Shown: piece by piece, positions 33,046 through 41,653 of the stretch
Position numbering within the stretch: the stretch's first letter is position 1
Layout: each line of letters opens with the position of its first letter
Origin: Chloroflexota bacterium
Lineage (GTDB): Bacteria > Vulcanimicrobiota > JAMCWD01
Assembly: GCA_023475345.1 (NCBI GenBank)
Contig: JAMCWD010000023.1
Coordinates: 1-42,271 of the forward strand
DNA: 42,271 bases
Direction: 5' to 3'
Position numbers and translations under genes: made by a program
Notes under the pieces: generated by a model
Databases searched by the model: none
Seen by the model: only the letters and a program-made list of their open reading frames with translations
What the model was told of the DNA's origin: nothing

Positions 33046-33279
33046 ATCAAACTTTGCCCCGGAAAAATACCGGACGGTTTCACTATTATACCCGGATTAT
33101 ATACCCTTCTTCAAGGTTATATTGCCGATTGGCCGGGGCTGTTGTATTCTGACGGGCAGAAAAACCATGCTCATCCGGAGCTTCAACCTGTAACCTGCAC
33201 GATGCCGATTAAATTATGCGGGATCAATTTAATTCAACTTCATGTTGAAAAAAATCTTGCTCTATGGCAATATATCTTC

Positions 33280-35634
33280 ATGCCGATAAGAAAATTCGCA
33301 TGGCTCCTGCTTTTCATAATGGTTCTCTGTAATGCCTGCTTGAAGGCTGGCCCGGAGGCTCTTGCATCGGGCAAGCCTGCAGCATCCGACAAACCGTCCG
33401 CGCGTATCGTTTCAATCTTTATAACCGCCGCGGCATTTTCGCCCGACGGTAAAAAAGCAGCATCAGGCAGCGACCAGGGAGAAGTCCGGTTGTGGTCGGT
33501 GCCTGACGGCAGCCTCCTTTTTTCATTAAAGCCACATCAGAAAGCCGTAAGGGCGCTTGCTTTCGGCAGAAACGGCGATGTGCTGGTTTCCGCAGATCAA
33601 GACGGCTCCGTTAATATTATCGATGTGCCGAACGGAAAAGTTAAATACAACGTGAATCTTCCCGCGGAGGTATGGGATGCCGTTTTTACGCCGGATGCAA
33701 AAAGCATTCTGCTCACAGGCGCCGACGGGATAATCCGCTTTTATTCACTTGATTTAAGAAAAAAACTCAATGAGATAAAAATGAATACGGGGATTTATTC
33801 TGCGGCATTTTCTCCGGATGGAAAACTCCTTGCCCTCGGCGGGAAAGACGGCGATATATATATGCTTACTTATCCCGGGCTTTCGATGGAAACCGGTTTG
33901 AAAGGCGGGGATGATGTAATCAGCGGGCTTGCCTTCAGTCCGGACGGCAAAAAGCTTGCGGCATCGTGCATGAACGAGAGGCTTTCGATATGGGACGTTA
34001 AAAACAGGAAGCTCCTCCACATGCTTCACAAGCATACGTGCGGCGTAACATCGGTTGCCTTCTGTCCCGACGGAAAAAGGGTGGCGACAAGTTCCACCGA
34101 TGATTCGGTCAGGATATGGGATTCCGAGAAGGGAGTCCAGGTTTCTCACCGCCCCCTGAAGGACGATGTTTTTGCCGTGTGTTATTCCCCTGACGGGAAA
34201 TATCTTCTTTCCGGCAGCGAGGACGGAAAGCTGCTTTTATGGAAAGGAGACGCCGTATTTTTGACGCTTGGTTATTCAAACGCCATATCCGGCCTTGTTT
34301 TTTCTCCCGACGGGCGTAAATTGACAGTTCAATATTCATCGGGCGTTGTCAAAACATGGGACGCGGCGGAGGGGACTTTACTTGAAACGGGAACGGCACG
34401 TCCTCAGCCTGTGCCGGAAAAGGTGGAGGCCCGAAACACAAGGTACAAAGCGGTTCCGGGGGACAACTTTTCAATAGATTTGACGGATCCGAGCGGAAAA
34501 CTTTTGAAAAATTTGAAAGGGCATACGGGCATCATAACCGCCCTTGCATTTTCTCCTGAAGGACGGCGGCTGGCCTCCGGCGCTTCCGGCGAAGAAGTCA
34601 TAATCTGGGATATCTCAGGCGGCAGGCCTCTCGTCAACCTGGGAGAGCTCAAAGCAAGCAACAGGCGGAACGGAATACATGCTCTCGCTATGTCGCCCGA
34701 CGGAAAAAAACTGGCCGCCGGGACGGAGATGAACCAAATCTATATATGGAACCGCGAAACCGGCGAATACGAAAAAACATTCACGGGCCACACAGATTCC
34801 GTGCTGGCGCTGGCATGGAGTCCCGACGGGAAATACCTGGCATCTGCAGGGAAGGATTTCACAGTACAACTCCGGGACGAAAACGGGAACCTACTTTTCA
34901 AGGTGAAGCCCCATAAACTGGACATCAAGACCCTTGAATTTACCGCCGACGGCAAATACATACTCACATCGTCCGAAGATGGGCTTGCAAAATTGCTCAA
35001 TGCTAAAAACGGCGATACTACAGCCGTTTATACCGATGCCAACATTTTCCACTACAAGGAAAAACCTATAATCTTCGCATCGGCAATAAGCCCTGATCAA
35101 AAAATAATCGCCACCGGGGCCGGAGACAGAACAGTCCGTCTTTATGACAGGAAAACCGGAAAGGTGCTGAAATATTTCAAGGAACATACCGATGACGTTG
35201 GTTGTGTCAAGTTCAGCCCCGACGGGAAGCTCCTGGCCGCTTCTTCCGAAAACGGCATGCTGAGAGTCTGGGATCTTGCGTCTGGGAAAATGATAACCTC
35301 AATCCCTTCACACAGAGACGATATCTGGATATTTGCATGGAGCCCCGACGGTAAAAAGATCGCAACCGGCGGGGAGGACTTCGATGTGAAAATATGGAGC
35401 ATCCCGGACGGCAGGCACCTGAATACGATTACAGGCCATAGCGATTTTGTGCAGGGCGTGGTATGGAGCCCTGACGGGACAAAGCTTTATACCGGGTCAC
35501 TCGATAATGACGTAGTTAAGATATGGGAGCCCGGCAATGGAAAGCTCCTCGGAATATTGAAGGCTCCTTTGCCGGAACCCGGTATCCGTCCCGGCTCCCC
35601 GGCCAGTACCGAGAAGAAGCCTGAGAAAAAATAA
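33280..35634 (+). CDS. Secreted or lipid-anchored WD40-repeat protein (about 16 repeats, two propellers)
   Basis: The 784 residues start at ATG 33280: MPIRKFAWLLLFIMVLCNAC is a good signal peptide, with an imperfect lipobox at Cys17 or Cys20. The frame is open 93 codons further upstream, but that part overlaps the divergent gene and would put the signal in mid-protein. About 16 WD40 units follow with FSPDGKKxAxGSxDGxVRLW patterns, split by the same spacer as the paralogue (PQPVPEKVEARNTRYKAVPG). Both proteins keep the order and special features of each unit, including GHxDxVLAxAWSPDGK, so they arose by duplication of the whole gene. The last residues (about 25) are Pro/Lys rich. Confidence 0.88.
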   Translation: MPIRKFAWLLLFIMVLCNACLKAGPEALASGKPAASDKPSARIVSIFITAAAFSPDGKKAASGSDQGEVRLWSVPDGSLLFSLKPHQKAVRALAFGRNGDVLVSADQDGSVNIIDVPNGKVKYNVNLPAEVWDAVFTPDAKSILLTGADGIIRFYSLDLRKKLNEIKMNTGIYSAAFSPDGKLLALGGKDGDIYMLTYPGLSMETGLKGGDDVISGLAFSPDGKKLAASCMNERLSIWDVKNRKLLHMLHKHTCGVTSVAFCPDGKRVATSSTDDSVRIWDSEKGVQVSHRPLKDDVFAVCYSPDGKYLLSGSEDGKLLLWKGDAVFLTLGYSNAISGLVFSPDGRKLTVQYSSGVVKTWDAAEGTLLETGTARPQPVPEKVEARNTRYKAVPGDNFSIDLTDPSGKLLKNLKGHTGIITALAFSPEGRRLASGASGEEVIIWDISGGRPLVNLGELKASNRRNGIHALAMSPDGKKLAAGTEMNQIYIWNRETGEYEKTFTGHTDSVLALAWSPDGKYLASAGKDFTVQLRDENGNLLFKVKPHKLDIKTLEFTADGKYILTSSEDGLAKLLNAKNGDTTAVYTDANIFHYKEKPIIFASAISPDQKIIATGAGDRTVRLYDRKTGKVLKYFKEHTDDVGCVKFSPDGKLLAASSENGMLRVWDLASGKMITSIPSHRDDIWIFAWSPDGKKIATGGEDFDVKIWSIPDGRHLNTITGHSDFVQGVVWSPDGTKLYTGSLDNDVVKIWEPGNGKLLGILKAPLPEPGIRPGSPASTEKKPEKK

Positions 35635-35809
35635 ACTTAACAAAACCGGGGAAGGCTTAAAACGTTGTCATGGAGCCATCCCTGCAAACGCTCCCCGGCC
35701 TCTACAGGCTCATGAGAACCATAAATAGCCTGCCCCCGTCAAAGGTAATTTATATTGCCTCTGAGAAGCACAACTTTTATCGCGATGGTTTGAGAATTAA
35801 TTCAGGATG

Positions 35810-36361
35810 CTAGTTCTCCGGTTCCATATCAAACTTAAGTTCCATGTTGCCAAGTTTGATCCGGTCTCCGCCGGAGAGGGGCACCTGTACGCCGACGGCA
35901 ACTTTTTCATTATTGATAAAGGAGCCGTTTGACGAGCCGAGATCCTCGAAGTAGAATTTGCCGCCACGGAATAAAATACTGGCGTGCTTCCTGGATGTAA
36001 AACATGCGGGGTCGATTTCATTGAGATCGACTTCAGGATAAATCCCGTCGGCAAGGCTCTTCCTTCCCAGCAGATTTGTATCCGATATAAGGGGGAAGAC
36101 CGTTTCCGTCTCAACGGCGACCAGCCTGGCCTCCGGCCGCTTTATCTCAGGTTTCGGCATAGCAGGAGCTTTATGGATCGGCGGCTTCTCGCCGGGGATT
36201 TCGGCTTTCGGCGCCGGCGGCTTCTCGTTTTCTTTCAATGTTACCATAACCGGGGCGGGTTCCTGTGCCCCCTGAGAAAAGGGAAGCTCCGTCCCGCAAT
36301 CTTCACAGAACAATGACCCTAATATGTTTTCGGTTCCGCATTTAGGACAATTCATTTCCAA
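35810..36361 (-). CDS. Zinc-ribbon and FHA domain protein
   Basis: The 183 residues. At the N-terminus CPKCGTENILGSLFCEDCG is a two-CxxC zinc ribbon. A Pro/Lys/Glu-rich linker (about 30-80) follows, then an FHA domain (about 90-178) with LLGRKS, FTSRKHASILF and GSSNGSFINNEKV, the phosphothreonine-binding Arg, Ser/Arg-His and Asn residues. FHA domains read Ser/Thr phosphorylation, so a Hanks-type kinase is expected elsewhere in the genome; none is in the window. Start is TTG 36361 or ATG 36355. It follows the VWA gene by 11 bases, on the same strand, with a similar TTG start. Confidence 0.88.
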   Translation of the reverse strand: MEMNCPKCGTENILGSLFCEDCGTELPFSQGAQEPAPVMVTLKENEKPPAPKAEIPGEKPPIHKAPAMPKPEIKRPEARLVAVETETVFPLISDTNLLGRKSLADGIYPEVDLNEIDPACFTSRKHASILFRGGKFYFEDLGSSNGSFINNEKVAVGVQVPLSGGDRIKLGNMELKFDMEPEN

Positions 36362-36372
36362 TCCGCTCCCTT

Positions 36373-37629
36373 CTATTTTGCCCGGGGCGTCAGCTTGCGC
36401 GTGCCGTAAGTTATCCTTTTGGTGCCCAGGGGGGTCGTCTGTAAGCCCTTTTCAATCCGTTGTATTTCCTCTTTTACGACTCCCGCCAGTTCGTCGTCTC
36501 CCCTTTTCGCCAGCCGTTCCATGGCATTCGTCAGCATCTGGGTTCCCCTGGCCCGCTGGCCATCCTTTATGAGATCGAGAGCCCTGGTTTGCTGGTGGAA
36601 AATACTGACCGAATCAACTACAGCAAGGACGTCGGGATCCTGGCAACCTATCTCGCTTTCATTTTCCGTATAAGTAACCGTAACCGGCGACTCGACGACG
36701 ACGTTTTCTTTTTTCAGCGAGGGTATATCGAAGCAGACCCTTACCGTGGCAAGCTTTTTCTCCGAAGGGCTTCCCGAGTGTAAAATAAGCTCTGTTAAAA
36801 CCGAAGCGCCCTCGTCTTTCCTTACATCGCCCAGTTTGAATTCCGCCTTGTTGTCGGTGGTTTTGATTTCCCCGAAGTGGTATATCATGGGCTTTACCTT
36901 GTAGCCTTTTCTCGGGGAGACGCCCTCCTCAAATTCAATCTCCAGCACGGCGTTGGTAATAACGGCATTATGGAAACCTTCGACCTCCTGGTTTAATATA
37001 TCCGGTATCTTTGAGGGGTCTTCTATGTAATGAGAACGCCCGCTACAATCATCGGCCAGGCCGATTAAAAACTGCTCGTTGAAATCTTCTCCGACACCTA
37101 TGGTGGAGAAGCCGATGCCTTCAGCAGCCGCCTGGCGGCAGCGGTTAAGGCTCTCGGTCTCGTGAAGGGTGAGGCCGTCGGTCAACAGTACGACCCTGCT
37201 CAAGCGCCCGCTCCCCTGGAATTTCCTGAGTTCTCCGAGGGCGGCTTCAATTCCCCTGAGCATCTGCGTGCCCGACCCGATATCAACTTCGTCGAGGTTG
37301 CTCAGTTTCCGCAGAGCGGTTTCTTTATCTACGGGGGAAGAAGCGCTGACCACCACCCGCGCCTTGTCCGCAAAGAAGATTATCGATATGATATCGTTCG
37401 GCCCGGCGTTATTTATCAAATGCTCGACAGCCTTGATGACAAACTCCAGTTTTCTTGCCTGGTACATCGACCCGCTTTTATCCAGCACTACGGCAAGGTT
37501 TATGCCCGCCGATTCTCCGGGAATATCTCCGGGCTTGAGATCGGCCAGCAGGTAAAGCATCTTGTCTTCGCTTGAAGACAGCACCTTATCGTTATTTAAT
37601 TTTATATCCAGTACGGCTTCCTGACTCAA
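36373..37629 (-). CDS. VWA-domain protein
   Basis: The 418 residues: a short beta N-terminus, then a von Willebrand factor A domain with a complete MIDAS: DKSGSM (Asp50, Ser52, Ser54), the Thr in SGTQML and the Asp in VVLLTDGLT. After the VWA comes a beta-sandwich region (about 215-320; EGVSPRKGYKVKPMIYHFG) and a helical tail (about 330-405) with a Lys/Arg-rich end. No signal peptide or membrane helix is visible, so it is probably cytoplasmic. Similar VWA proteins stand beside FHA proteins in operons with Ser/Thr kinases and phosphatases. The start is TTG 37629, after GGGGGGTG. Confidence 0.87.
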   Translation of the reverse strand: MSQEAVLDIKLNNDKVLSSSEDKMLYLLADLKPGDIPGESAGINLAVVLDKSGSMYQARKLEFVIKAVEHLINNAGPNDIISIIFFADKARVVVSASSPVDKETALRKLSNLDEVDIGSGTQMLRGIEAALGELRKFQGSGRLSRVVLLTDGLTLHETESLNRCRQAAAEGIGFSTIGVGEDFNEQFLIGLADDCSGRSHYIEDPSKIPDILNQEVEGFHNAVITNAVLEIEFEEGVSPRKGYKVKPMIYHFGEIKTTDNKAEFKLGDVRKDEGASVLTELILHSGSPSEKKLATVRVCFDIPSLKKENVVVESPVTVTYTENESEIGCQDPDVLAVVDSVSIFHQQTRALDLIKDGQRARGTQMLTNAMERLAKRGDDELAGVVKEEIQRIEKGLQTTPLGTKRITYGTRKLTPRAK

Positions 37630-37659
37630 TTACTACACCCCCCAATATTAATTTAGATA

Positions 37660-37950
37660 TTAAACCCCTTCTTTTTTCATCTGGTTGATTTCCATCCATT
37701 TTTCATCAAGCTGGGATTGGAAAATTTTTATCTCGTGGCATTTCTCTCTAACCTCATCCGGCACTATCATGTCCTTTGCATAAAGGTCGTAAACATGCCT
37801 GCCGATTGCTGCAAAAAGGTCTTCCCGCTTCTTTTTCAATTCGGTTACATCCATTTTCAGACGCTCGATCCGAAGAGCGGTTTCCCCTTTGCGGATTATT
37901 TTGTCGGCGCCTTTGCGGATTTTATCTTCCAGGCCGTCCATGAAAGACAT
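37660..37950 (-). CDS. Small coiled-coil protein of the FHA/VWA operon
   Basis: The 96 residues are almost entirely helical with heptad-like patterns (ALRIERLKMDVTELKKKRED, and KIFQSQLDEKWMEINQMKKE), with a short less-charged middle (AIGRHVYDLYAKD). No signal peptide. It is the first gene of a three-gene set with the VWA and FHA proteins (gaps 30 and 11 bases), so it is likely a partner of these. GGGAGGGG precedes the ATG. The family is not recognised with certainty. Confidence 0.75.
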   Translation of the reverse strand: MSFMDGLEDKIRKGADKIIRKGETALRIERLKMDVTELKKKREDLFAAIGRHVYDLYAKDMIVPDEVREKCHEIKIFQSQLDEKWMEINQMKKEGV

Positions 37951-38141
37951 ATTTATCCCCTCCCTGTTGTAGAATTTTATTTAAATTCAATTCCTAATAA
38001 AGATTTCCTTTTTAAATAGAATACAAAATATTAACACCATTTGATAAAAATTTACTTTTTCGTCCTCCGGGCCGGATGCAGGACTGTTAATACAACCATA
38101 GAATTTTTTCTAAAATCCTAAATTTGCGGAGGGAGCTTCCC

Positions 38142-39812
38142 ATGAAAAAATTCCATTGTTTTCTTTTTCTGTTTCTATTGATAGCGCTGGCATGCGCCCC
38201 TCTTTATGCCGTACCTTCCTGGCAAAGGATGGCCGACGGGATAAGAGAGGTAAACGTGCTGTCTATCGCTGTGGATCCCAAAAACCCGGAGACTCTTTTC
38301 GCCGGGACGACCAACAGCATCTATAAAACCATCAACGGGGGGAAGTTATGGGAGACGTCGCTCCTCGTCAGGGGAACATGGACATCCGTCAACCATATTT
38401 TAATCCACCCCAAAGATCCCAATATAATTATTGCCGCCACCCAGAACGGCCTTTACATGAGCAGGGACGGCGGCGGCAAATGGGATATTGCTTTCCGTGG
38501 GCTGGGCACTTTTCAAAGAAACGTCCTCCATGTGGCATCGGATCCGGGAAACCCCGATATAATATATGCCGCCTGTGTCCAGGGAATGTTTAAGAGCAAG
38601 GACGGCGGGGCCACATGGCTTAACGCATCTCCCGGTCTTGCAAACCTCCTCTGCAGGTGGGTCGAGGTAAATCCCGTGAACCCCAATATAGTTTATGTGC
38701 CCACCAACCAGGGAGTTTTTCGCACCGCCGACAGCGGGGAAACCTGGAATAAAATTTATAACGTGTCCGAAGATGACATCTCATTTGACGAACTGGACCC
38801 CGACCAGCTATTTGAAAACGAAGAAGAACTGGACATTTTAGGCAAGATACGCTCCATAACCATAGATCCGCTTCATCCCGAAAGGCTTTTCCTGGCCTGT
38901 TTCAACGGCGTTTTCTTTTCCCGGGACGAAGGCAGAACATGGAGTGAAATGACGGAAATCGGCCTCTCGTCAAGAGATGTGAGGATGGTGGCCGTACCCG
39001 CATCCAATTCGGACAGGCCGATATTTGCTTCAGGCCAAAAGGGCGCATTCATGTATTCCCAGAAAGAAAATTTATGGGAAGAACTTTATGATGGCATAAC
39101 AAGCAGGGATTTTTATTATTTATCTATAGACGAGCAAAAGCCCCGTACCCTGTGGGCTGCGTCAAAAGACGGCGTGTATAAGCTGGAGTTCGATCAGAAA
39201 GTCGCCATGACTGAAACGGCCGAAGCGCCCTCAGTACAGAAAAAAGACACGTCGGAAGAAGAAAAGATCCTGAAGAATTTCGATAACGAGCCGACCATCC
39301 TTGAAGTTCAACAGGTGGCGATCAAATATGCAGAGGTCAGCCCTGAGAAAATCGATAACTGGAGGAAAGAGGCGAAAGCCCGCTACTGGCTCCCCGACGT
39401 TTCCATCGGTACCGGACGTGATATCAACAAAACTATAGATGTAAAAGGATCGTCTTCCAATCCGTTTTACGTAATAGGTCCCGATGACGAAACCAGGACC
39501 ACCGATTATTCCGTGACATGGGAACTGAGCAGCCTGATCTGGAACACCGACCAGACATCTATCGACACCAGGTCGCGGCTTATGGTACAACTTCGCGGGG
39601 ACGTCCTGGACGAAGTTACCAAAACTTATTTTGAACGCAGACGGCTCCAGGTCGAGATGCTTACCGATCCGCCGGGTAATGTTTCGGCAAGTCTGAAAAA
39701 AGAGCTCCGCCTCCAGGAACTTACCGCCCAGATAGATTCCCTTACAGGCGGCTGGTTCTCCCAGGAGATAACAAGACGCAAGTCCGGCAACATTAAAGAA
39801 GGCGGACATTGA
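38142..39812 (+). CDS. Exported sortilin/BNR-type beta-propeller fused to a helical C-terminal domain
   Basis: Starting at ATG 38142 (after GGAGGG) the protein has 556 residues with a Sec signal (MKKFHCFLFLFLLIALACA, cleavage near LYA-VP). Residues about 30-350 form BNR/sortilin-type repeats: VDPKNPETLFAGTTNSIYKT, HPKDPNIIIAATQNGLYMSR, DPGNPDIIYAACVQGMFKS and DGGATW motifs. The rest is an acidic linker and a helix-rich domain, with PDVSIGTGRDINKT, TWELSSLIWN, YFERRRLQVEML and LQELTAQIDSLTGGWFS. The arrangement is like proteins I recall from Geobacter-type bacteria, possibly outer-membrane linked. Codons 39618-39718 are duplicated inverted at the window end. The next gene starts one base after its stop. 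Confidence 0.85.
   Translation: MKKFHCFLFLFLLIALACAPLYAVPSWQRMADGIREVNVLSIAVDPKNPETLFAGTTNSIYKTINGGKLWETSLLVRGTWTSVNHILIHPKDPNIIIAATQNGLYMSRDGGGKWDIAFRGLGTFQRNVLHVASDPGNPDIIYAACVQGMFKSKDGGATWLNASPGLANLLCRWVEVNPVNPNIVYVPTNQGVFRTADSGETWNKIYNVSEDDISFDELDPDQLFENEEELDILGKIRSITIDPLHPERLFLACFNGVFFSRDEGRTWSEMTEIGLSSRDVRMVAVPASNSDRPIFASGQKGAFMYSQKENLWEELYDGITSRDFYYLSIDEQKPRTLWAASKDGVYKLEFDQKVAMTETAEAPSVQKKDTSEEEKILKNFDNEPTILEVQQVAIKYAEVSPEKIDNWRKEAKARYWLPDVSIGTGRDINKTIDVKGSSSNPFYVIGPDDETRTTDYSVTWELSSLIWNTDQTSIDTRSRLMVQLRGDVLDEVTKTYFERRRLQVEMLTDPPGNVSASLKKELRLQELTAQIDSLTGGWFSQEITRRKSGNIKEGGH
39618..39718 (+). repeat. 101-bp inverted repeat, left arm
   Basis: This part of the sortilin-like gene (encoding YFERRRLQVEML and the following residues) is present again, reverse-complemented and without a single mismatch, at 42171-42271. 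The arm boundary on the gene side is sharp: bases 39719-39720 no longer match. Confidence 0.97.
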
Positions 39813-39813
39813 G

Positions 39814-41043
39814 ATGAAATTTGCCAGGACGCTATTTCAATGTTTGCTTTTTATAATACCGGCGGTGATGGTGCTTTCCGGCTGCGGCAATGTACTCGGG
39901 AACCCGAATGTTGCTTATTACCTGGCAGGAGGCCCCCCGACTTATTCCACGCCAGTCATAACAGGCATAAACCCGGCTTCCGGGTTCTACCAGGACAGCG
40001 TAACAATCACCGGCACGGGCTTCGGGCCTGAGAAAGGCGACGGCACAATATTATTTACAGGAGGCGATTCTACAGAAAAATCGTGGAGCGATACGCAGAT
40101 AGTAGCCGAAGTCCCTTCCTCTGGCAAAACCGGCCCCATAACGATAACAAACTCCGCAGGCCTCTCGGGCACGAGCGCGGCGTCTTTCACCATGCTCATC
40201 TGGGACAGCCAGAGCAGCTCGACCACCAACGACATATTCGGCCTGTTCTTCCTCAGTTCGAGCCGCGGCTATGCCGTAGGATATGACAGGACAATAGATT
40301 ATGTTGACGGGACATGGAATTACACCGGGCTGACCCCCAATGTAACTTTGCTCGATATAAAGATGGTAAGCACCACCGCCGGATGGGCCGTCGGCTACTT
40401 TAACACCGACGGTTACGTTTACAACACCACCAACGGGACCGTCTGGAACCAGCAAAACATAATCGCAGGCAGCCCGCTGAGAGGAGTTTCGTTTGCCGAT
40501 GTAAACAACGGCTGGGCCGTCGGGGACGGGGGCATTATCCGCCATACCTTAAACGGGGGGACCGCATGGAGTAACCAGGTCTCTCCTACGACCCAGAACC
40601 TGAGAGGCGTTTCATTCGTCGATGCAAACAACGGCTGGGCTGTCGGCGATAACGGTACCATAATCAGGACAAGCAACGGGACAGACTGGGCGGTCGAAGC
40701 AAGCGGCACTGCCGAACCGCTTTTTTCCATATTTATGAACAGCACAACCGACGGCTGGGCTGTCGGCTCAAACGGGGCGGTACTGTATTATACAGGGGGA
40801 GCATGGAATGCGTCCCAGGTAGGCGGCGCACCTTTTAAAACTGTATTTTTCCTCAACCCGAACCAGGGATGGATAGCGGGAGCAGGCGGGGTGTTGTACT
40901 ACACCGGCGACGGCGGAGTTACATGGACGGCCGAATCCACGGGGACGGCCCAGACCATCAACTCCGTGTTCTTCGTTACCCGGAACGAAGGATGGGCGGC
41001 CGCTTACGGCGGAACGATCAGATACTGCCACGTGGTTTATTAA
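39814..41043 (+). CDS. IPT/TIG plus YCF48-like beta-propeller lipoprotein
   Basis: The 409 residues: a signal peptide with lipobox VLSGC (Cys24), and an IPT/TIG immunoglobulin-like domain at about 48-127 (PVITGINPASGFYQDSVTIT, GTGFGPEKGDGTILF, WSDTQIVAEVPS). From about 130 onward are repeats of NNGWAVGDNGTIIRTSNGT and TDGWAVGSNGAVLYYTGG, the YCF48/BNR-type propeller, about seven units. It is probably lipid-anchored on the outside. YCF48 itself assists photosystem II assembly; bacterial relatives are widespread, and no photosynthesis is implied. It starts one base after the sortilin-like gene ends and is followed by a macro-domain gene 17 bases on, so the three are likely co-transcribed. Confidence 0.88.
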   Translation: MKFARTLFQCLLFIIPAVMVLSGCGNVLGNPNVAYYLAGGPPTYSTPVITGINPASGFYQDSVTITGTGFGPEKGDGTILFTGGDSTEKSWSDTQIVAEVPSSGKTGPITITNSAGLSGTSAASFTMLIWDSQSSSTTNDIFGLFFLSSSRGYAVGYDRTIDYVDGTWNYTGLTPNVTLLDIKMVSTTAGWAVGYFNTDGYVYNTTNGTVWNQQNIIAGSPLRGVSFADVNNGWAVGDGGIIRHTLNGGTAWSNQVSPTTQNLRGVSFVDANNGWAVGDNGTIIRTSNGTDWAVEASGTAEPLFSIFMNSTTDGWAVGSNGAVLYYTGGAWNASQVGGAPFKTVFFLNPNQGWIAGAGGVLYYTGDGGVTWTAESTGTAQTINSVFFVTRNEGWAAAYGGTIRYCHVVY

Positions 41044-41060
41044 ATACCGGGGGCGATACC

Positions 41061-41594
41061 ATGCAAATAGCAATAAAAAATAAAATTCTCAGGCTGGAGC
41101 TCGGAGATATAACGGAATCGGCGGCGGACGCGATAGTAAACACTGCGAATTCAGCGCTTGCAGGAGGCGGAGGGGTTGACGGAGCCATCCACAGGGCGGG
41201 CGGCCCTTCCATCATGGAGGAATGCAGGAAAATCGGGGGCTGCCCGACAGGCAGCGCCGTAATTACAGGCGGAGGCTCCCTCTATGCGAAGCATGTCATC
41301 CATACCGTAGGGCCGGTATGGCGGGGAGGCGGCAAAAACGAAGCGGAGCTTCTTGCCTCGTCTTACAGGAACAGCCTCAAGCTGGCTTCGAAACATAATC
41401 TCCGCTCGGTGGCTTTCCCATCGATATCCACAGGCGCTTACGGCTATCCCCTTGAAGAAGCGGCGGCCGTCGCCATGAAAGCCGTCATAAGCCATTTGAG
41501 CGAAAACGAACTCCCCGAGGAAGTTACTTTCGTATTGTTCGGCGAAAAAGCTTTCAATGCTTACGAAAAGGTCCTGAAGGGGATGAATCTCTGA
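41061..41594 (+). CDS. Macro-domain ADP-ribose-binding protein
   Basis: The 177 residues of a single macro domain (MacroD/YmdB type): GDITESAADAIVNTANSAL, then GGGGVDGAIHRAGG, the ADP-ribose loops, and STGAYGYP at 123-130 for the phosphates. The family removes ADP-ribose from proteins or deacetylates O-acetyl-ADP-ribose. The catalytic-type Asn-x-x-Asn and GGVD elements are intact. The start is ATG 41061; longer frames upstream overlap the lipoprotein gene. It is cytoplasmic, so its place after two exported propeller genes is unexplained. A CGGGGGC sits before the ATG. Confidence 0.92.
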   Translation: MQIAIKNKILRLELGDITESAADAIVNTANSALAGGGGVDGAIHRAGGPSIMEECRKIGGCPTGSAVITGGGSLYAKHVIHTVGPVWRGGGKNEAELLASSYRNSLKLASKHNLRSVAFPSISTGAYGYPLEEAAAVAMKAVISHLSENELPEEVTFVLFGEKAFNAYEKVLKGMNL

Positions 41595-41653
41595 CACTGA
41601 ATAAAAAGCTCCTACAACAAATTTGACGTGATCAATCAAGCCGGGTGTGGAGT

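Noticed and set aside
33001..33279. A 93-codon upstream extension of the second WD40 gene
   Set aside because: It would overlap the divergent TPR lipoprotein start and place the signal peptide in mid-protein; ATG 33280 gives a normal signal and matches the paralogue's length.
35646..35698. CCGGGGA and TCCCCGG arms between two converging genes as a terminator
   Set aside because: The loop would be about 39 bases and no T-run follows; not convincing as an intrinsic terminator.
39231..39809. A 192-codon minus-strand open frame over the sortilin-like gene
   Set aside because: Antisense to the helical domain. Its residues reappear in the last ORF only because of the inverted repeat, so this is not independent evidence of a gene.
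40869..41060. Upstream extension of the macro-domain frame
   Set aside because: Overlaps the lipoprotein gene in another frame and is Arg/Gly-rich noise; the macro fold starts right after ATG 41061.
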